Shown one piece after another: positions 42,970 through 51,413 of a DNA stretch of 64,000 nt. Source of the stretch: Sphingobium sp. JS3065 (GTDB taxonomy: Bacteria > Pseudomonadota > Alphaproteobacteria > Sphingomonadales > Sphingomonadaceae); NCBI RefSeq assembly GCF_026427355.1, contig NZ_CP102664.1:2790001-2854000 (forward strand), written 5' to 3'. Each line of letters opens with the position of its first letter. The first letter of the stretch is position 1. The position numbers and the translations under genes were made by a program. The notes below the pieces were generated by a model, which searched no databases, was not told the DNA's origin, and worked only from the letters and a program-made list of their open reading frames with translations.

Positions 42970-43775
42970 CAGGCCGCGCCGAGCAGATCCAGCGGCGCGG
43001 TCTCGATCCGGGATGGAAGGGCGAGGCCCGACACCATCTCCCGCAATTCCTGCCGCGCGGCGATGTGGCTGACGCCCAGTTCGCCCAGATGCCCCTTGTC
43101 CAGCAGGGTCAGGCCCGACGGGAAGAGTTCGCGGAAGATCACCCGTTCCGAAAGGCCCGGAATCACGCGAAAACCGACGCGGCGGGACAGTTCCATCAGC
43201 GCGTCGCCCACGCGCTTCTTGTTGCGGGCGTCATGATGCTGGACGCGGTTGCGCAGCACCACCCAGTCGATGGTGATGCCGTCCGCCTTGGCGCGGGTCT
43301 TGCGCGCCTCGAAAATCAGTTCCGAATAGAAGGAGAGTCGCTTCACCTTGAAGGTTTCGGCGTCCACCTGGCCGATCAGGTCGAAATCGACGAAACTGTC
43401 GTTCATCGGCGTCACCAGCGTATGGGCGCGGGCGGCCATGTGGCGGGCATAATCGTCGTCGCGGCCGGGCGTGTCGATGACCAGGAAATCCTTGCCCTCC
43501 GCCATGGCGGCGGCCTGTTCCTCCAGCGCCTGGACGCTGTCGCCGTTGAACACGGCGAAGTCCGGAGTCGGCAGGTCGATGCCGCGGCGGCGGGCGGTCT
43601 CTGCCCGGTTCTCCATATAGCGGGTGATGGTGCGCTGGCGCGGGTCGAGGTCGATCATGCCGACGCGGTTCCCCAATGCCGTCAGCGCGATGGCCGTGTG
43701 CACGGCGGTCGTCGACTTGCCGGTTCCGCCCTTCTCATTGGCGAAGACGATATGGTGCGTTTGGGCGTTCGCCAT
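42969..43775 (-). CDS. mipZ: Division-plane positioning ATPase MipZ
   Basis: A 268-residue ParA/MinD-superfamily ATPase. The deviant Walker A is NEKGGTGKSTTAVH (Lys15 to Thr22), followed by VGMIDLDPRQRTITRYMENR (the MipZ-typical switch I region) and FLVIDTPGRDDDYARHMAARA (Walker B and switch II). In Caulobacter MipZ forms a gradient from ParB at the chromosome origin and inhibits FtsZ. Here it is 2.5 kb from the predicted origin. The ATG at 43775 was chosen; the longer frame overlaps panC on the other strand. The stop overlaps the J-domain gene. Confidence 0.93.
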   Translation of the reverse strand: MANAQTHHIVFANEKGGTGKSTTAVHTAIALTALGNRVGMIDLDPRQRTITRYMENRAETARRRGIDLPTPDFAVFNGDSVQALEEQAAAMAEGKDFLVIDTPGRDDDYARHMAARAHTLVTPMNDSFVDFDLIGQVDAETFKVKRLSFYSELIFEARKTRAKADGITIDWVVLRNRVQHHDARNKKRVGDALMELSRRVGFRVIPGLSERVIFRELFPSGLTLLDKGHLGELGVSHIAARQELREMVSGLALPSRIETAPLDLLGAA

Positions 43776-43884
43776 CGGACCTTTATTACCCCGTTGATTG
43801 TCGCATTGCATGTTGACCGCTCGAACCGGTCGTGCCTTAGCAGGATATACCCCTGTCGATGCCCTTATCGGAGCCACTCCTGTC

Positions 43885-44730
43885 GTGCAAACCCTCCGTG
43901 ACCTGCCTTCGCTGCGCGCCGCCGTCGATGCGCTGAAAAGCGACGGAAAACCGCTGGCTCTGGTGCCTACCATGGGCGCGCTGCATGACGGGCATATGGC
44001 GCTGGTGGAGGAAGCGCGGCGCCATGCGGGGCATGTGGCGGTGTCGATCTTCGTCAATCCGCGCCAGTTCGGGGTGAATGAGGATCTGGACGCCTATCCC
44101 CGGCGGGAGGCGAAGGACGCGCAGATGCTGCAGGCGGCCGGAGTCGACATTCTCTGGGCGCCGACGGTCGATGTCATGTACCCGGCGGGCTATGCCACCA
44201 ATATTTCGGTGTCCGGCGTGACCGAGGGGCTGGATGGCGCGGCCCGGCCCGGCCATTTCGACGGCGTGGCGACGGTGGTGACGAAGCTGTTCAACCAGGT
44301 CCGCCCGGATGTCGCCCTGTTCGGGGAGAAGGATTATCAGCAGCTCGCCGTGATCCGGCAGATGGTGCGCGATCTGGATGTTCCCATCGAGATTATCGGC
44401 GTGCCCACCCAGCGGGCCGAGGATGGATTGGCGCTGTCGTCGCGCAACGCCTATCTGTCGGAGCAGGAGCGCAAGGATGCGCTCGCCCTGCCCCGTGCGC
44501 TGGGCGAAGCCGCGCGGCAGATGGAAAAGGGGGCGACCGTCGAGTCTGCCATCGCCAAGGCTATCGCCCTGCTCGCGGCGCATGGTTTCGATCCCATCGA
44601 TTATGTGACGCTGTGCGACGCGGTGACTCTGGAACCGATGACCGTGCTGGACCGCCCGGCAAGGCTGCTGGGCGCGGCGAAGCTGGGCAAGACGCGGCTG
44701 ATCGACAATATTCCGGTTGATCCGATTTAA
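43885..44730 (+). CDS. panC: Pantothenate synthetase (pantoate-beta-alanine ligase)
   Basis: A 281-residue enzyme, the family's usual length. Motifs are VPTMGALHDGHMALVEEAR (HxGH nucleotide-binding), FVNPRQFG, HFDGVATVVTKLFN, GEKDYQQ and LALSSRNAYLS (KMSKS-like). It ligates pantoate and beta-alanine with ATP in coenzyme A synthesis. The start is probably the GTG at 43885: it gives the standard N-terminus VVQTLRDLPSLRAAV, CGGAG is 11 nt upstream, and it leaves 109 nt to the divergent mipZ start. ATGs at 43798 or 43810 would leave only 22-34 nt. It ends before a bidirectional hairpin. Confidence 0.94.
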   Translation: MQTLRDLPSLRAAVDALKSDGKPLALVPTMGALHDGHMALVEEARRHAGHVAVSIFVNPRQFGVNEDLDAYPRREAKDAQMLQAAGVDILWAPTVDVMYPAGYATNISVSGVTEGLDGAARPGHFDGVATVVTKLFNQVRPDVALFGEKDYQQLAVIRQMVRDLDVPIEIIGVPTQRAEDGLALSSRNAYLSEQERKDALALPRALGEAARQMEKGATVESAIAKAIALLAAHGFDPIDYVTLCDAVTLEPMTVLDRPARLLGAAKLGKTRLIDNIPVDPI

Positions 44731-44734
44731 GTTC

Positions 44735-44762
44735 CGTCATCCCAGCTTTCGCTGGGATGACG
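44735..44762. terminator. Bidirectional hairpin between panC and hemJ
   Basis: CGTCATCCCAGC (44735-44746) and GCTGGGATGACG (44751-44762) form a perfect 12-bp stem with a TTTC loop, starting 4 nt after the panC stop. It lies between convergent genes and could stop transcription from both sides, though without long T-tracts. Confidence 0.65.
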
Positions 44763-44765
44763 ACG

Positions 44766-45206
44766 TTAAAACGGCTTCACGATCACCGCGATCACGATGA
44801 CGGCGGCGGCGATTCCGGGAATCTCGTTCAGCAGCCGCAACCGCCTTTCGCTGAGCGGGCGCAGGCCCCTTGCGAGCTTCTTCGCATAGCCCGCGATCCA
44901 GCCATGATAGCCCGACAGGCCCAGAACGAAGAGCAGTTTCAGGTGGAACCAGCCGAAATGCCAGGCGCCGATCTCCACCATCAGCATCAGGCCAAAGACC
45001 CAGACCAAAACCAGCGACGGGTTCAGGATGATCTTGAGCAGCCGCCGTTCCCGGTCGATCCACTTTTTGTCCTCGTCAGATCCCCCCGGGCATTGCTGGT
45101 GATAGACGAAGAAGCGCGGCATCATGAACAGGCCCGCCATCAGGAAGATGACGAAGATGACATGCGCGGCTTTGACCCACAAATAGGCTGCTCCCAGATA
45201 AGGCAT
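44766..45206 (-). CDS. hemJ: HemJ-type protoporphyrinogen IX oxidase
   Basis: A 146-residue membrane protein with four hydrophobic segments. Characteristic features are WVKAAHVIFVIFLMAGLFM near the N-terminus (conserved His), LPRFFVYH-like MPRFFVYHQQ, and FHLKLLFVLGLSGYHGW. This is the HemJ/UPF0093 family, which oxidises protoporphyrinogen IX to protoporphyrin IX in many proteobacteria without HemG/HemY. The ATG at 45206 lies 4 nt after the hemE stop, so the two are cotranscribed and act in the same pathway. Confidence 0.92.
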   Translation of the reverse strand: MPYLGAAYLWVKAAHVIFVIFLMAGLFMMPRFFVYHQQCPGGSDEDKKWIDRERRLLKIILNPSLVLVWVFGLMLMVEIGAWHFGWFHLKLLFVLGLSGYHGWIAGYAKKLARGLRPLSERRLRLLNEIPGIAAAVIVIAVIVKPF

Positions 45207-45210
45207 AAGT

Positions 45211-46272
45211 TCAGTCTCCCGCTGTCCGCACATAGCTAAGCAGCGCTTCGACATGATCAATGGGGGTGTCGGGGAGAATGCCGTGGCCCAGGTTGAAGAT
45301 ATGCGGCCGCCCGGCAAAGGCGGCGCGGATGTTGTCGACGGCCTCTTCCACCGCGACGCCCCCGGCGATCAGCGCCAGCGGATCGAGATTCCCCTGCACC
45401 GGCAGCCCCTGCGGCAACACGCGATTGGCCCAGTGCGGATCGACCGTCTCGTCGACGCCGATCGCATCGACGCCGGTCCCGGCCGCATAATCGGCCAGTT
45501 TCGCCCCCGCGCCCTTGGGGAAGCCGATCACCGGAATGTCCGGATGGATCGCCTTCAACCTCTCCACGATCCGCCGGTTGGGCCGGATCACCCAGCGCTC
45601 GAACTCCAGCGGGGCCAGGCTACCCGCCCAACTGTCGAAAAGCTGCACGGCTTCGACCCCGGCCTCGATCTGGCCGGAGAGATAGACCACCGTCGCATCG
45701 ACGATCGCGTCGATGATCGCGCCGAACTTTTCAGGCTGTTGATAGGCCATGCGGCGGGCGGCGCCCTGGTCCTTGCTGCCCTGACCCGCGACCATATAGG
45801 TGGCGATGGTCCAGGGGCTGCCTGCAAAGCCCAGGAAGGTCACATTCGGGTCCAGCGCGGCCTTCACCTGCCGGACCGTCTCATACACCGCCTCATAGCG
45901 GCTGAAATCGGGTTTCAGGGCCGACAGGTCGGTTTCGGCCAGGATCGGCGCCAGGCGCGGGCCTTCCCCGGCCTCGAACCAGAGATTCTGGCCCATGGCA
46001 TAGGGCACGATCAATATGTCGGAGAACAGGATCGCCCCGTCGAAACCGAAGCGGCGAAGCGGTTGGAGAGTCACTTCGGCGGCCGCCGCGCTGTCATAGA
46101 CCAGTTCGAGGAATCCGCCCTTTTCCGCCCGCAAGGCGCGATATTCGGGAAGATAGCGCCCCGCCTGGCGCATGAGCCATAGGGGCGGCACAGCGGGGCA
46201 AGCGCCCTTCAGGACCGAAAGCAAGGGCTTGGGCGTTAGGCCGTTCGAAAGGCCGGCATCGGATCCCGTCAT
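45211..46272 (-). CDS. hemE: Uroporphyrinogen decarboxylase HemE
   Basis: A 353-residue TIM-barrel enzyme. Motifs are PPLWLMRQAGRYLPEYRALR (the URO-D signature with substrate-binding Arg), ILFSDILIVPYAMG, GFAGSPWTIATYMV and VDPHWANRVLP. It removes four carboxyl groups from uroporphyrinogen III. The ATG at 46272 is preceded by AGAGAG; a TTG at 46296 would add 8 residues. The gene reads away from the predicted origin, as in other alphaproteobacteria where hemE borders oriC. Its promoter should lie inside the origin region. Confidence 0.96.
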   Translation of the reverse strand: MTGSDAGLSNGLTPKPLLSVLKGACPAVPPLWLMRQAGRYLPEYRALRAEKGGFLELVYDSAAAAEVTLQPLRRFGFDGAILFSDILIVPYAMGQNLWFEAGEGPRLAPILAETDLSALKPDFSRYEAVYETVRQVKAALDPNVTFLGFAGSPWTIATYMVAGQGSKDQGAARRMAYQQPEKFGAIIDAIVDATVVYLSGQIEAGVEAVQLFDSWAGSLAPLEFERWVIRPNRRIVERLKAIHPDIPVIGFPKGAGAKLADYAAGTGVDAIGVDETVDPHWANRVLPQGLPVQGNLDPLALIAGGVAVEEAVDNIRAAFAGRPHIFNLGHGILPDTPIDHVEALLSYVRTAGD

Positions 46273-46560
46273 AAACTCTCTTATATTTAGATTCAAAAGG
46301 ATGATGGAGATAGTAGGGGCGGTTGGCAGCGGGGTTTATGCGCTGTGCCCCGATTTGCCAACAACTTGACTCTTCAAGGGCCGCGATTCCGGTCCGATTC
46401 AGTCCACTTATCCCCCTTATCCACAGGCTGTGGGTATAAATCCCCATCTGTTGGCGGGCTGTGGACAAGAGTCCCGGAATCGAGGAGGGCGATAAGCGCT
46501 TGATTTTCCCCGCAACCTATCCCTTGCTTTATCCACAGCCTCCCCACAGAGATATGCTTC
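46273..46560. other. oriC: Candidate chromosomal replication origin (oriC)
   Basis: Two perfect DnaA boxes TTATCCACA lie at 46417-46425 and 46529-46537. Near matches are TTATCCCCC (46408-46416), TGTGGGTAT (46429-46437, reverse) and TGTGGACAA (46460-46468, reverse, one mismatch). Six GANTC sites (46290, 46368, 46385, 46396, 46469, 46477) suggest CcrM control. An AT-rich stretch at 46274-46310 could be the unwinding element. The gene order hemE / origin / DUF299 / maf / aroE / coaE / dnaQ is the known alphaproteobacterial origin neighbourhood, and genes on either side transcribe away from this region. Confidence 0.75.
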
Positions 46561-47382
46561 ATGTCTCGCATCCATCTCCACCTGCTATCGGACTCCACCG
46601 GCGAAACCCTGGAAAACATCGCCAAGGCAGCGATCGGCGCGTTCGAAAATGTCGAGGCGGTGCGCCATTTCTGGCCGATGGTGCGGTCCGACGTCCATCT
46701 CGACCGGATCATGGAGGAGATCGCCGCCAATCCGGGGTTGGTGCTGTTCACCCTGTCCAACCACCAGTTGCGGCGGCGGCTGGAGACGCGCTGCCGGGCG
46801 CTGGGCCTGCCCCATGTCGCGGCGCTGGACAGCGTGACCGACGCGCTGTCCAACATATTGGGGCAGGAAACCCGCAACCGGCCGGGCCGCAAGCATATAT
46901 TGGACGAAGCCTATTTCGCTCGGATCGAGGCGATCCAGTTCACCATCGCCCATGATGACGGCGTGGGGCATGAAAATTGGGAGGAGGCCGATATCGTGCT
47001 GGCGGGCGTTTCCCGCGCCTCCAAAACGCCAACCTCCATCTATCTCGCCAATCGCGGGTACAAGACCGCCAATATCCCGCTGGTGATCCAGTCGCCGCCG
47101 CCGCAAGCGCTTTATGTGCTGAAGCATCCGATGGTGGTGGGGCTGACCGTCAGCCCGGAACGGCTGGTGCAGATCCGCCGCAACCGGCTGCTGTCGCTGA
47201 ACCAGGCGCCCGAAACCAGCTATGTCAATCTGGACAAGGTGCAGGAGGAACTGGCCTTCGCCCGGCGCATGTTCGCGGACAATGGCTGGCCGGTGATCGA
47301 CATGACCCGCCGGTCCATCGAGGAAGCCGCCGCCGCCATCATCAACCTGTTCAACGACCGCGTGCTGGCGGAAGGAGCCTGA
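46561..47382 (+). CDS. PEP synthase / pyruvate phosphate dikinase regulatory protein (DUF299)
   Basis: A 273-residue bifunctional kinase/pyrophosphorylase. The N-terminus reads IHLHLLSDSTGETLENI, the P-loop-like nucleotide site is ADIVLAGVSRASKTPTSIYLANRG, and the C-terminus has SYVNLDKVQEELAFARRMF. The family phosphorylates and dephosphorylates a threonine of PEP synthetase or PPDK using ADP and phosphate, thus setting gluconeogenic flux. It is the first gene to the right of the origin and starts a co-directional block. maf follows after 2 nt. Confidence 0.95.
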   Translation: MSRIHLHLLSDSTGETLENIAKAAIGAFENVEAVRHFWPMVRSDVHLDRIMEEIAANPGLVLFTLSNHQLRRRLETRCRALGLPHVAALDSVTDALSNILGQETRNRPGRKHILDEAYFARIEAIQFTIAHDDGVGHENWEEADIVLAGVSRASKTPTSIYLANRGYKTANIPLVIQSPPPQALYVLKHPMVVGLTVSPERLVQIRRNRLLSLNQAPETSYVNLDKVQEELAFARRMFADNGWPVIDMTRRSIEEAAAAIINLFNDRVLAEGA

Positions 47383-47384
47383 TC

Positions 47385-47978
47385 ATGATCGTGCTGGCAT
47401 CGCAAAGCGCGAGCCGCCGGGCGCTGCTGGAAGCGGCGCGGGTGCCGTTCGAGGCGCTGTCGCCCGGCGTCGATGAGGAAGCGGCGAAGGAAGCGCTGCG
47501 CGCCGACGGGCTGGATGCGCGGCAACTGGCCGACGCGCTGGCGGAGTTGAAGGCGCTGCGCGTGTCGCGCCGGGTGCCGGGCGGGCTGGTGCTGGGGTGC
47601 GACCAGACTCTCAGTCTGGAAGACGGCGCGATGATCGACAAGGCGGTCGACCGCGCCGATGCCGAACGCATATTGAAGCTGCTGTCGGGCCGGGTGCATC
47701 ATCTGCACAGCGCGGCGGTGATTGCGCTCAACGGCGAGCCGATCTGGCGGCATATCGAGCGGGTGCGGATGACGGTGCGGCCCTTGTCGGACGCCTTCAT
47801 CGCCCAATATCTCGACGGCGATTGGGAAGAATGCCGCTGGTGCGTCGGCTGTTACCGGATCGAGGGGCCGGGCGCGCAGATTTTCGCCAGGGTGGAGGGC
47901 AGCCAGTTCGCGATCCAGGGCCTGCCCCTGCTGCCTCTGCTTGACTTTTTGCGTGTCCGGGGCGTTCTGGCGTCATGA
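47385..47978 (+). CDS. maf: Maf-family nucleotide pyrophosphatase
   Basis: A 197-residue Maf/HAM1-like protein. The N-terminal motif is VLASQSASRRALLEAA (S-x-S-x-R-R). LVLGCDQTLSLEDG and GCYRIEGPG follow, and the C-terminus has FAIQGLPLLPLLDFLR. Members hydrolyse canonical or modified nucleoside triphosphates to monophosphates. GAAGGAG precedes the ATG at 47385, 2 nt after the upstream stop. The stop overlaps the aroE ATG (ATGA). The open frame extends upstream only by reading the previous gene out of frame. Confidence 0.93.
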   Translation: MIVLASQSASRRALLEAARVPFEALSPGVDEEAAKEALRADGLDARQLADALAELKALRVSRRVPGGLVLGCDQTLSLEDGAMIDKAVDRADAERILKLLSGRVHHLHSAAVIALNGEPIWRHIERVRMTVRPLSDAFIAQYLDGDWEECRWCVGCYRIEGPGAQIFARVEGSQFAIQGLPLLPLLDFLRVRGVLAS

Positions 47979-48796
47979 CCGACAAGCTCCCCTATGCCGA
48001 GGTGATCGGCGATCCCATCGCGCACAGCAAATCGCCGCTGATTCATAACTTCTGGCTCGATGCGCTGGGGATAGAGGCGGAATATAAGAAGACCCATGTG
48101 ACCAGCGAAGGGCTGTCCGCCTATTTCCTGGCGCGGCGGGCCGATCCCGACTGGCTGGGATGCAACGTCACCATTCCGCACAAGATCGCGGTGATGGACT
48201 ATACCGACGATCCGGGCGGCGTGCGGGAGCGGATCGGGGCGATGAACACCATCGCCAGCGAAACCGGCGGGCCGCTGATCGGCACCAACACCGATGCGGG
48301 CGGATTCCTGCAACCCTTGCTGCGCGATAAGTGGAAGGGGCAGAGCGCGGTGCTGGTCGGCGCGGGCGGTGCGGCGCGGGCGATCCTGTTCGCTTTGACC
48401 AGCCTGGGCGTGCCCGACATCAGCGTCATGGTCCGCGACGCGGCGAAGGGGCAGGCGCTGCTCGACCGCGCCGGGGTCAAGGGCCGGGTGATCGGCATGA
48501 CCGACACGCTGCCCAGGGCCGATCTGCTGGTCAACACCAGTTCGCTCGGCATGGTGGGGCAGCCGTTGCTGGATCTGGACCTGACGCCGCTGGCGGACGA
48601 GGCGACCGTCTACGACATCGTCTATGCGCCGCTGGAGACCCCCTTGCTCAAGGCGGCGCGGGCGAGGGATTTGAAGACCCTGGATGGGCTGGAAATGCTG
48701 ATCGGGCAGGCGGCGCTGGCCTTCGACATCTTCTTCGATGCGGAAGCGCCGCGTGAGCGGGACGAGGAATTGCGCGCCTTGCTGCTCGCCGCCTGA
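47975..48796 (+). CDS. aroE: Shikimate 5-dehydrogenase AroE
   Basis: A 273-residue NADPH-dependent enzyme. The substrate domain begins YAEVIGDPIAHSKSPLIHNFW with the SxS shikimate-binding residues and continues LGCNVTIPHKIAVM with the catalytic Lys. The nucleotide domain has AVLVGAGGAARAILFAL. NTSSLGMVG and YDIVYAPLETPLL follow. It reduces dehydroshikimate in aromatic amino-acid synthesis. It is coupled to maf by an ATGA overlap and is followed by coaE. Confidence 0.95.
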   Translation: MTDKLPYAEVIGDPIAHSKSPLIHNFWLDALGIEAEYKKTHVTSEGLSAYFLARRADPDWLGCNVTIPHKIAVMDYTDDPGGVRERIGAMNTIASETGGPLIGTNTDAGGFLQPLLRDKWKGQSAVLVGAGGAARAILFALTSLGVPDISVMVRDAAKGQALLDRAGVKGRVIGMTDTLPRADLLVNTSSLGMVGQPLLDLDLTPLADEATVYDIVYAPLETPLLKAARARDLKTLDGLEMLIGQAALAFDIFFDAEAPRERDEELRALLLAA

Positions 48797-48815
48797 CAGC
48801 GATGAAGATGACGGC

Positions 48816-49409
48816 ATGAAGATTTACGGCCTTACCGGCTCCATCGGCATGGGCAAGTCCGCCGTGGCCGCCATGTTGCGGCGGGAGGGCGTGCCCCTGT
48901 TCGACGCGGATGCCGAAGTCCACCGGCTGCAAGGGCCGGGCGGACCGTTATTGCCCGCCATAGAGGCCCGCTTTCCCGGCACCACCGGTCCCAGGGGCGT
49001 CGACCGGGCGAAGCTGGGCGCGGCGGTGTTCGGCCATCCGCAGGAGTTGAAGGCGCTGGAAGCCATCGTCCATCCCGCCGTGCAACAGAGCCGCAGCGCG
49101 TTTCTGCGCCGTCATCGCTCGCGCAAATTCGTCGTGCTGGACATTCCGCTGTTGTTCGAGACTCATGGCCATCGGAAGCTGGCGGGCGTCATCGTCGTCA
49201 CCGCCCCCGGCTGGAAGCAGCGCAAGCGCGTGCTGGCCCGGCCCGGCATGACCGCCGCAAAATTCCGCCGGATCGTCCATCTGCAAACAGCCGATGCTGA
49301 AAAGCGGCGGCGGGCGGATTATATCATCCATACCGGGACGACCTTCGCCAAGACCCGCAGCCAGGTTCGCCGCTTGGTCGCTTGCCTTGGGGCGAAGACA
49401 GGCCGATAA
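48816..49409 (+). CDS. coaE: Dephospho-CoA kinase CoaE
   Basis: A 197-residue P-loop kinase. Walker A is GLTGSIGMGKSAVAAML at the N-terminus; FDADAEVHRL and LDIPLLFET (lid and substrate regions) follow. The final part contains RPGMTAAKFRRIVHLQT. It phosphorylates dephospho-CoA, the last step of coenzyme A synthesis. The ATG at 48816 is 19 nt after the aroE stop; the longer frame overlaps aroE. It belongs to the origin-proximal block. Confidence 0.95.
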   Translation: MKIYGLTGSIGMGKSAVAAMLRREGVPLFDADAEVHRLQGPGGPLLPAIEARFPGTTGPRGVDRAKLGAAVFGHPQELKALEAIVHPAVQQSRSAFLRRHRSRKFVVLDIPLLFETHGHRKLAGVIVVTAPGWKQRKRVLARPGMTAAKFRRIVHLQTADAEKRRRADYIIHTGTTFAKTRSQVRRLVACLGAKTGR

Positions 49410-49442
49410 GGGACAGTCCCGAAAGAGTCGTTGAAGAGGGCG

Positions 49443-50135
49443 ATGCGCGAGATTATTTTCGACACCGAAACGACTGGCTTCGACCCTGGCTCAGGCGATC
49501 GTCTGGTCGAAATCGGATGTATTGAACTCTTCAACCGGGTGCCCACGGGCCGCACCTTCCACGCTTATTATAATCCGCAGCGGGCGATGCCCGCCGCCGC
49601 CGAAGCCGTGCACGGGCTGTCGGACGGTTTCCTGAGGGACAAGCCGTTATTTTCCGACGGCGTCCAGCAATTGCTGGCCTTTCTGGAGGACAGCCATCTG
49701 GTCGCGCATAATGCGCGCTTCGACTTCGGCTTCCTGAATCATGAACTGAAGCTCTGCGGCCTGCCCGAAGTGTCGATGGAACGGATGATCGACACCGTCG
49801 CCATCGCCCGGCAGCTTCACCCCGGCGCCAAGCACAGCCTGGATGCGCTCTGCACCCGTTACGGCATCGACCGCAGCCATCGCATCAAGCATGGCGCGTT
49901 GCTCGACGCCGAATTGCTGGCCCAGCTTTACATCGAACTGACCGGCGGCCGTCAGATCGGCCTTGGTCTTGCACAGGAGGAAGAGAAACTCATTATAAAT
50001 ATGGAACTTGCGGCGAAAGCCGCGGTTCGCCCTGTTCGTCCCGCGCGCGTCTTCGTGGCCAGCGCGGAGGAGCTGGAGAGGCACGCAGCGTTCGTCGCGA
50101 CGCTGGACAAGCCGCTCTGGCTTGAAGAGGCCTGA
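49443..50135 (+). CDS. dnaQ: DNA polymerase III epsilon subunit DnaQ (3'-5' proofreading exonuclease)
   Basis: A 230-residue DEDDh exonuclease. Exo I is REIIFDTETTGFDPGSG, Exo II is VAHNARFDFGFLN, and Exo III is HGALLDAELLAQLY with the catalytic His. The short C-terminal tail is the expected polymerase-binding segment. It proofreads as part of the Pol III core. The ATG at 49443 follows GAAGAGG; a TTG at 49431 is possible but weaker. Its place next to coaE near the origin is conserved in alphaproteobacteria. Confidence 0.95.
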   Translation: MREIIFDTETTGFDPGSGDRLVEIGCIELFNRVPTGRTFHAYYNPQRAMPAAAEAVHGLSDGFLRDKPLFSDGVQQLLAFLEDSHLVAHNARFDFGFLNHELKLCGLPEVSMERMIDTVAIARQLHPGAKHSLDALCTRYGIDRSHRIKHGALLDAELLAQLYIELTGGRQIGLGLAQEEEKLIINMELAAKAAVRPVRPARVFVASAEELERHAAFVATLDKPLWLEEA

Positions 50136-50229
50136 TGACAGCCGTCCCCTTCCGGGATGCGCTGCCTTCAAGCCTCCATGCCGACGGATCGCCATCCCGG
50201 GCGGTCCGGCAAGAATAAGGAGAAGGCAT

Positions 50230-50826
50230 ATGGATATTCGTGTTTCCGGGCATCAGGTCGATACGGGCGACGCGCTCAAGCAGCATGTCTGGACCCGTCT
50301 GGAGGCCATGGCCGAGAAATATTTCTCCCGCGCGCTTTCCGCCCAGGTGACATTCCGGCCAGCCCCGCACGGCGCCTTCCATTGCGACATCGTCTGCCAT
50401 GTCATGACCGGCCTGATCCTGAAAGGCGCGGGTGAGGCGCAGGAGGCGCACCCCGCCTTCGAACAGGCCGCGGAACGGATCGAAAAGCAGTTGCGCCGCT
50501 ATCTGCGCCGCCTGAAGGATCGCGGCGCCCAGACGGCCGCCGCCGAAGCCAACCGGGCCAATGGGTTCGGCCCGGATGGACTGGACGGGGCGGGCTATAC
50601 GATTTTCGCCTCCCTGGCCGATGAAGAGGAACCGGCCGAAGCGCCCCTGATCGTGGCGGAAACCCGCGTCGACATTCCCGAAGCCAGCGTTTCCGACGCG
50701 GTGATGATGCTGGACCTGCGCAACACCAACGCGCTGCTGTTCGTCAATGCCGGGACGGCTGCCTACAACATGGTCTATCGCCGCCATGACGGGACCATCG
50801 GCTGGGTGGAGCCGCGCCTGGGCTGA
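50230..50826 (+). CDS. hpf: Long-form ribosome hibernation promoting factor
   Basis: A 198-residue HPF/RaiA protein of the long type. The N-terminal S30AE domain begins MDIRVSGHQVDTGDALKQHV and includes GAFHCDIVCHVMTG. A variable linker of about 45 residues follows, then the C-terminal dimerisation domain SVSDAVMMLDLRNTNALLFVN. It joins two 70S ribosomes into an inactive 100S dimer in stationary phase. AAGGAG precedes the ATG at 50230; the longer open frame reads into dnaQ sequence. ptsN follows 119 nt later, a common pairing. Confidence 0.95.
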   Translation: MDIRVSGHQVDTGDALKQHVWTRLEAMAEKYFSRALSAQVTFRPAPHGAFHCDIVCHVMTGLILKGAGEAQEAHPAFEQAAERIEKQLRRYLRRLKDRGAQTAAAEANRANGFGPDGLDGAGYTIFASLADEEEPAEAPLIVAETRVDIPEASVSDAVMMLDLRNTNALLFVNAGTAAYNMVYRRHDGTIGWVEPRLG

Positions 50827-50945
50827 TCACCGCCCCCTGGCCGCCGGTTGACCTTGGTCTGCGGGCGGCCTATGGGGCCAGACTTTAAAGATCCGGGCAT
50901 TGCGTCATTTTTCCGAAGCTGGGCGCGGCTCGGCTGGGATTCGGC

Positions 50946-51413
50946 ATGGTTCATTTCAACGATATCGTCGCACCGGATGCGTTGGGCACCGCTCTTTCGG
51001 TCAACGGCAAGAAGCAGTTGTTTCAGAAGGTCGCGGCGCTCGCGGCGAAAGCATATGGCCTCAACGCCGATCTGGTGGCGGATGCTCTGCTGGAGCGCGA
51101 AAAGCTGGGGTCCACCGGTTTCGGCGGCGGCGTCGCGATTCCCCATGCCAAGATTCCCGACCTGAAGAAGATGTGCGGCGTGGTCGTCCTGCTCGATCCG
51201 GCGGTGCAGTTCGACGCGGTGGACGAAGCGCCGGTCGACATTGTTTTTGCGCTGCTTTCCCCGATCGATTCCGGGGCCGAGCATTTGAAGACGCTGGCGC
51301 GGGTGTCGCGCTATCTGCGGGATGAGGGGCAGGTCGCCCGGCTGCGCGGCGCGAAGTCGACGGCGGCGCTTCATGCCCTGCTCGCCGGTGGCGAGGCGCG
51401 TGACGCTGCCTGA
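50946..51413 (+). CDS. ptsN: Nitrogen-regulatory PTS IIA protein PtsN
   Basis: A 155-residue EIIA(Ntr) protein. The phosphorylated His is in GFGGGVAIPHAKIPD, and LDPAVQFDAVDEAPVDIVFALL is the second conserved block. It receives phosphate from PtsP/PtsO and modulates potassium, nitrogen and carbon functions. It follows hpf, as in the rpoN-hpf-ptsN clusters of other proteobacteria, although rpoN itself is not in this window. The 3' end overlaps the thioesterase gene. Confidence 0.93.
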   Translation: MVHFNDIVAPDALGTALSVNGKKQLFQKVAALAAKAYGLNADLVADALLEREKLGSTGFGGGVAIPHAKIPDLKKMCGVVVLLDPAVQFDAVDEAPVDIVFALLSPIDSGAEHLKTLARVSRYLRDEGQVARLRGAKSTAALHALLAGGEARDAA

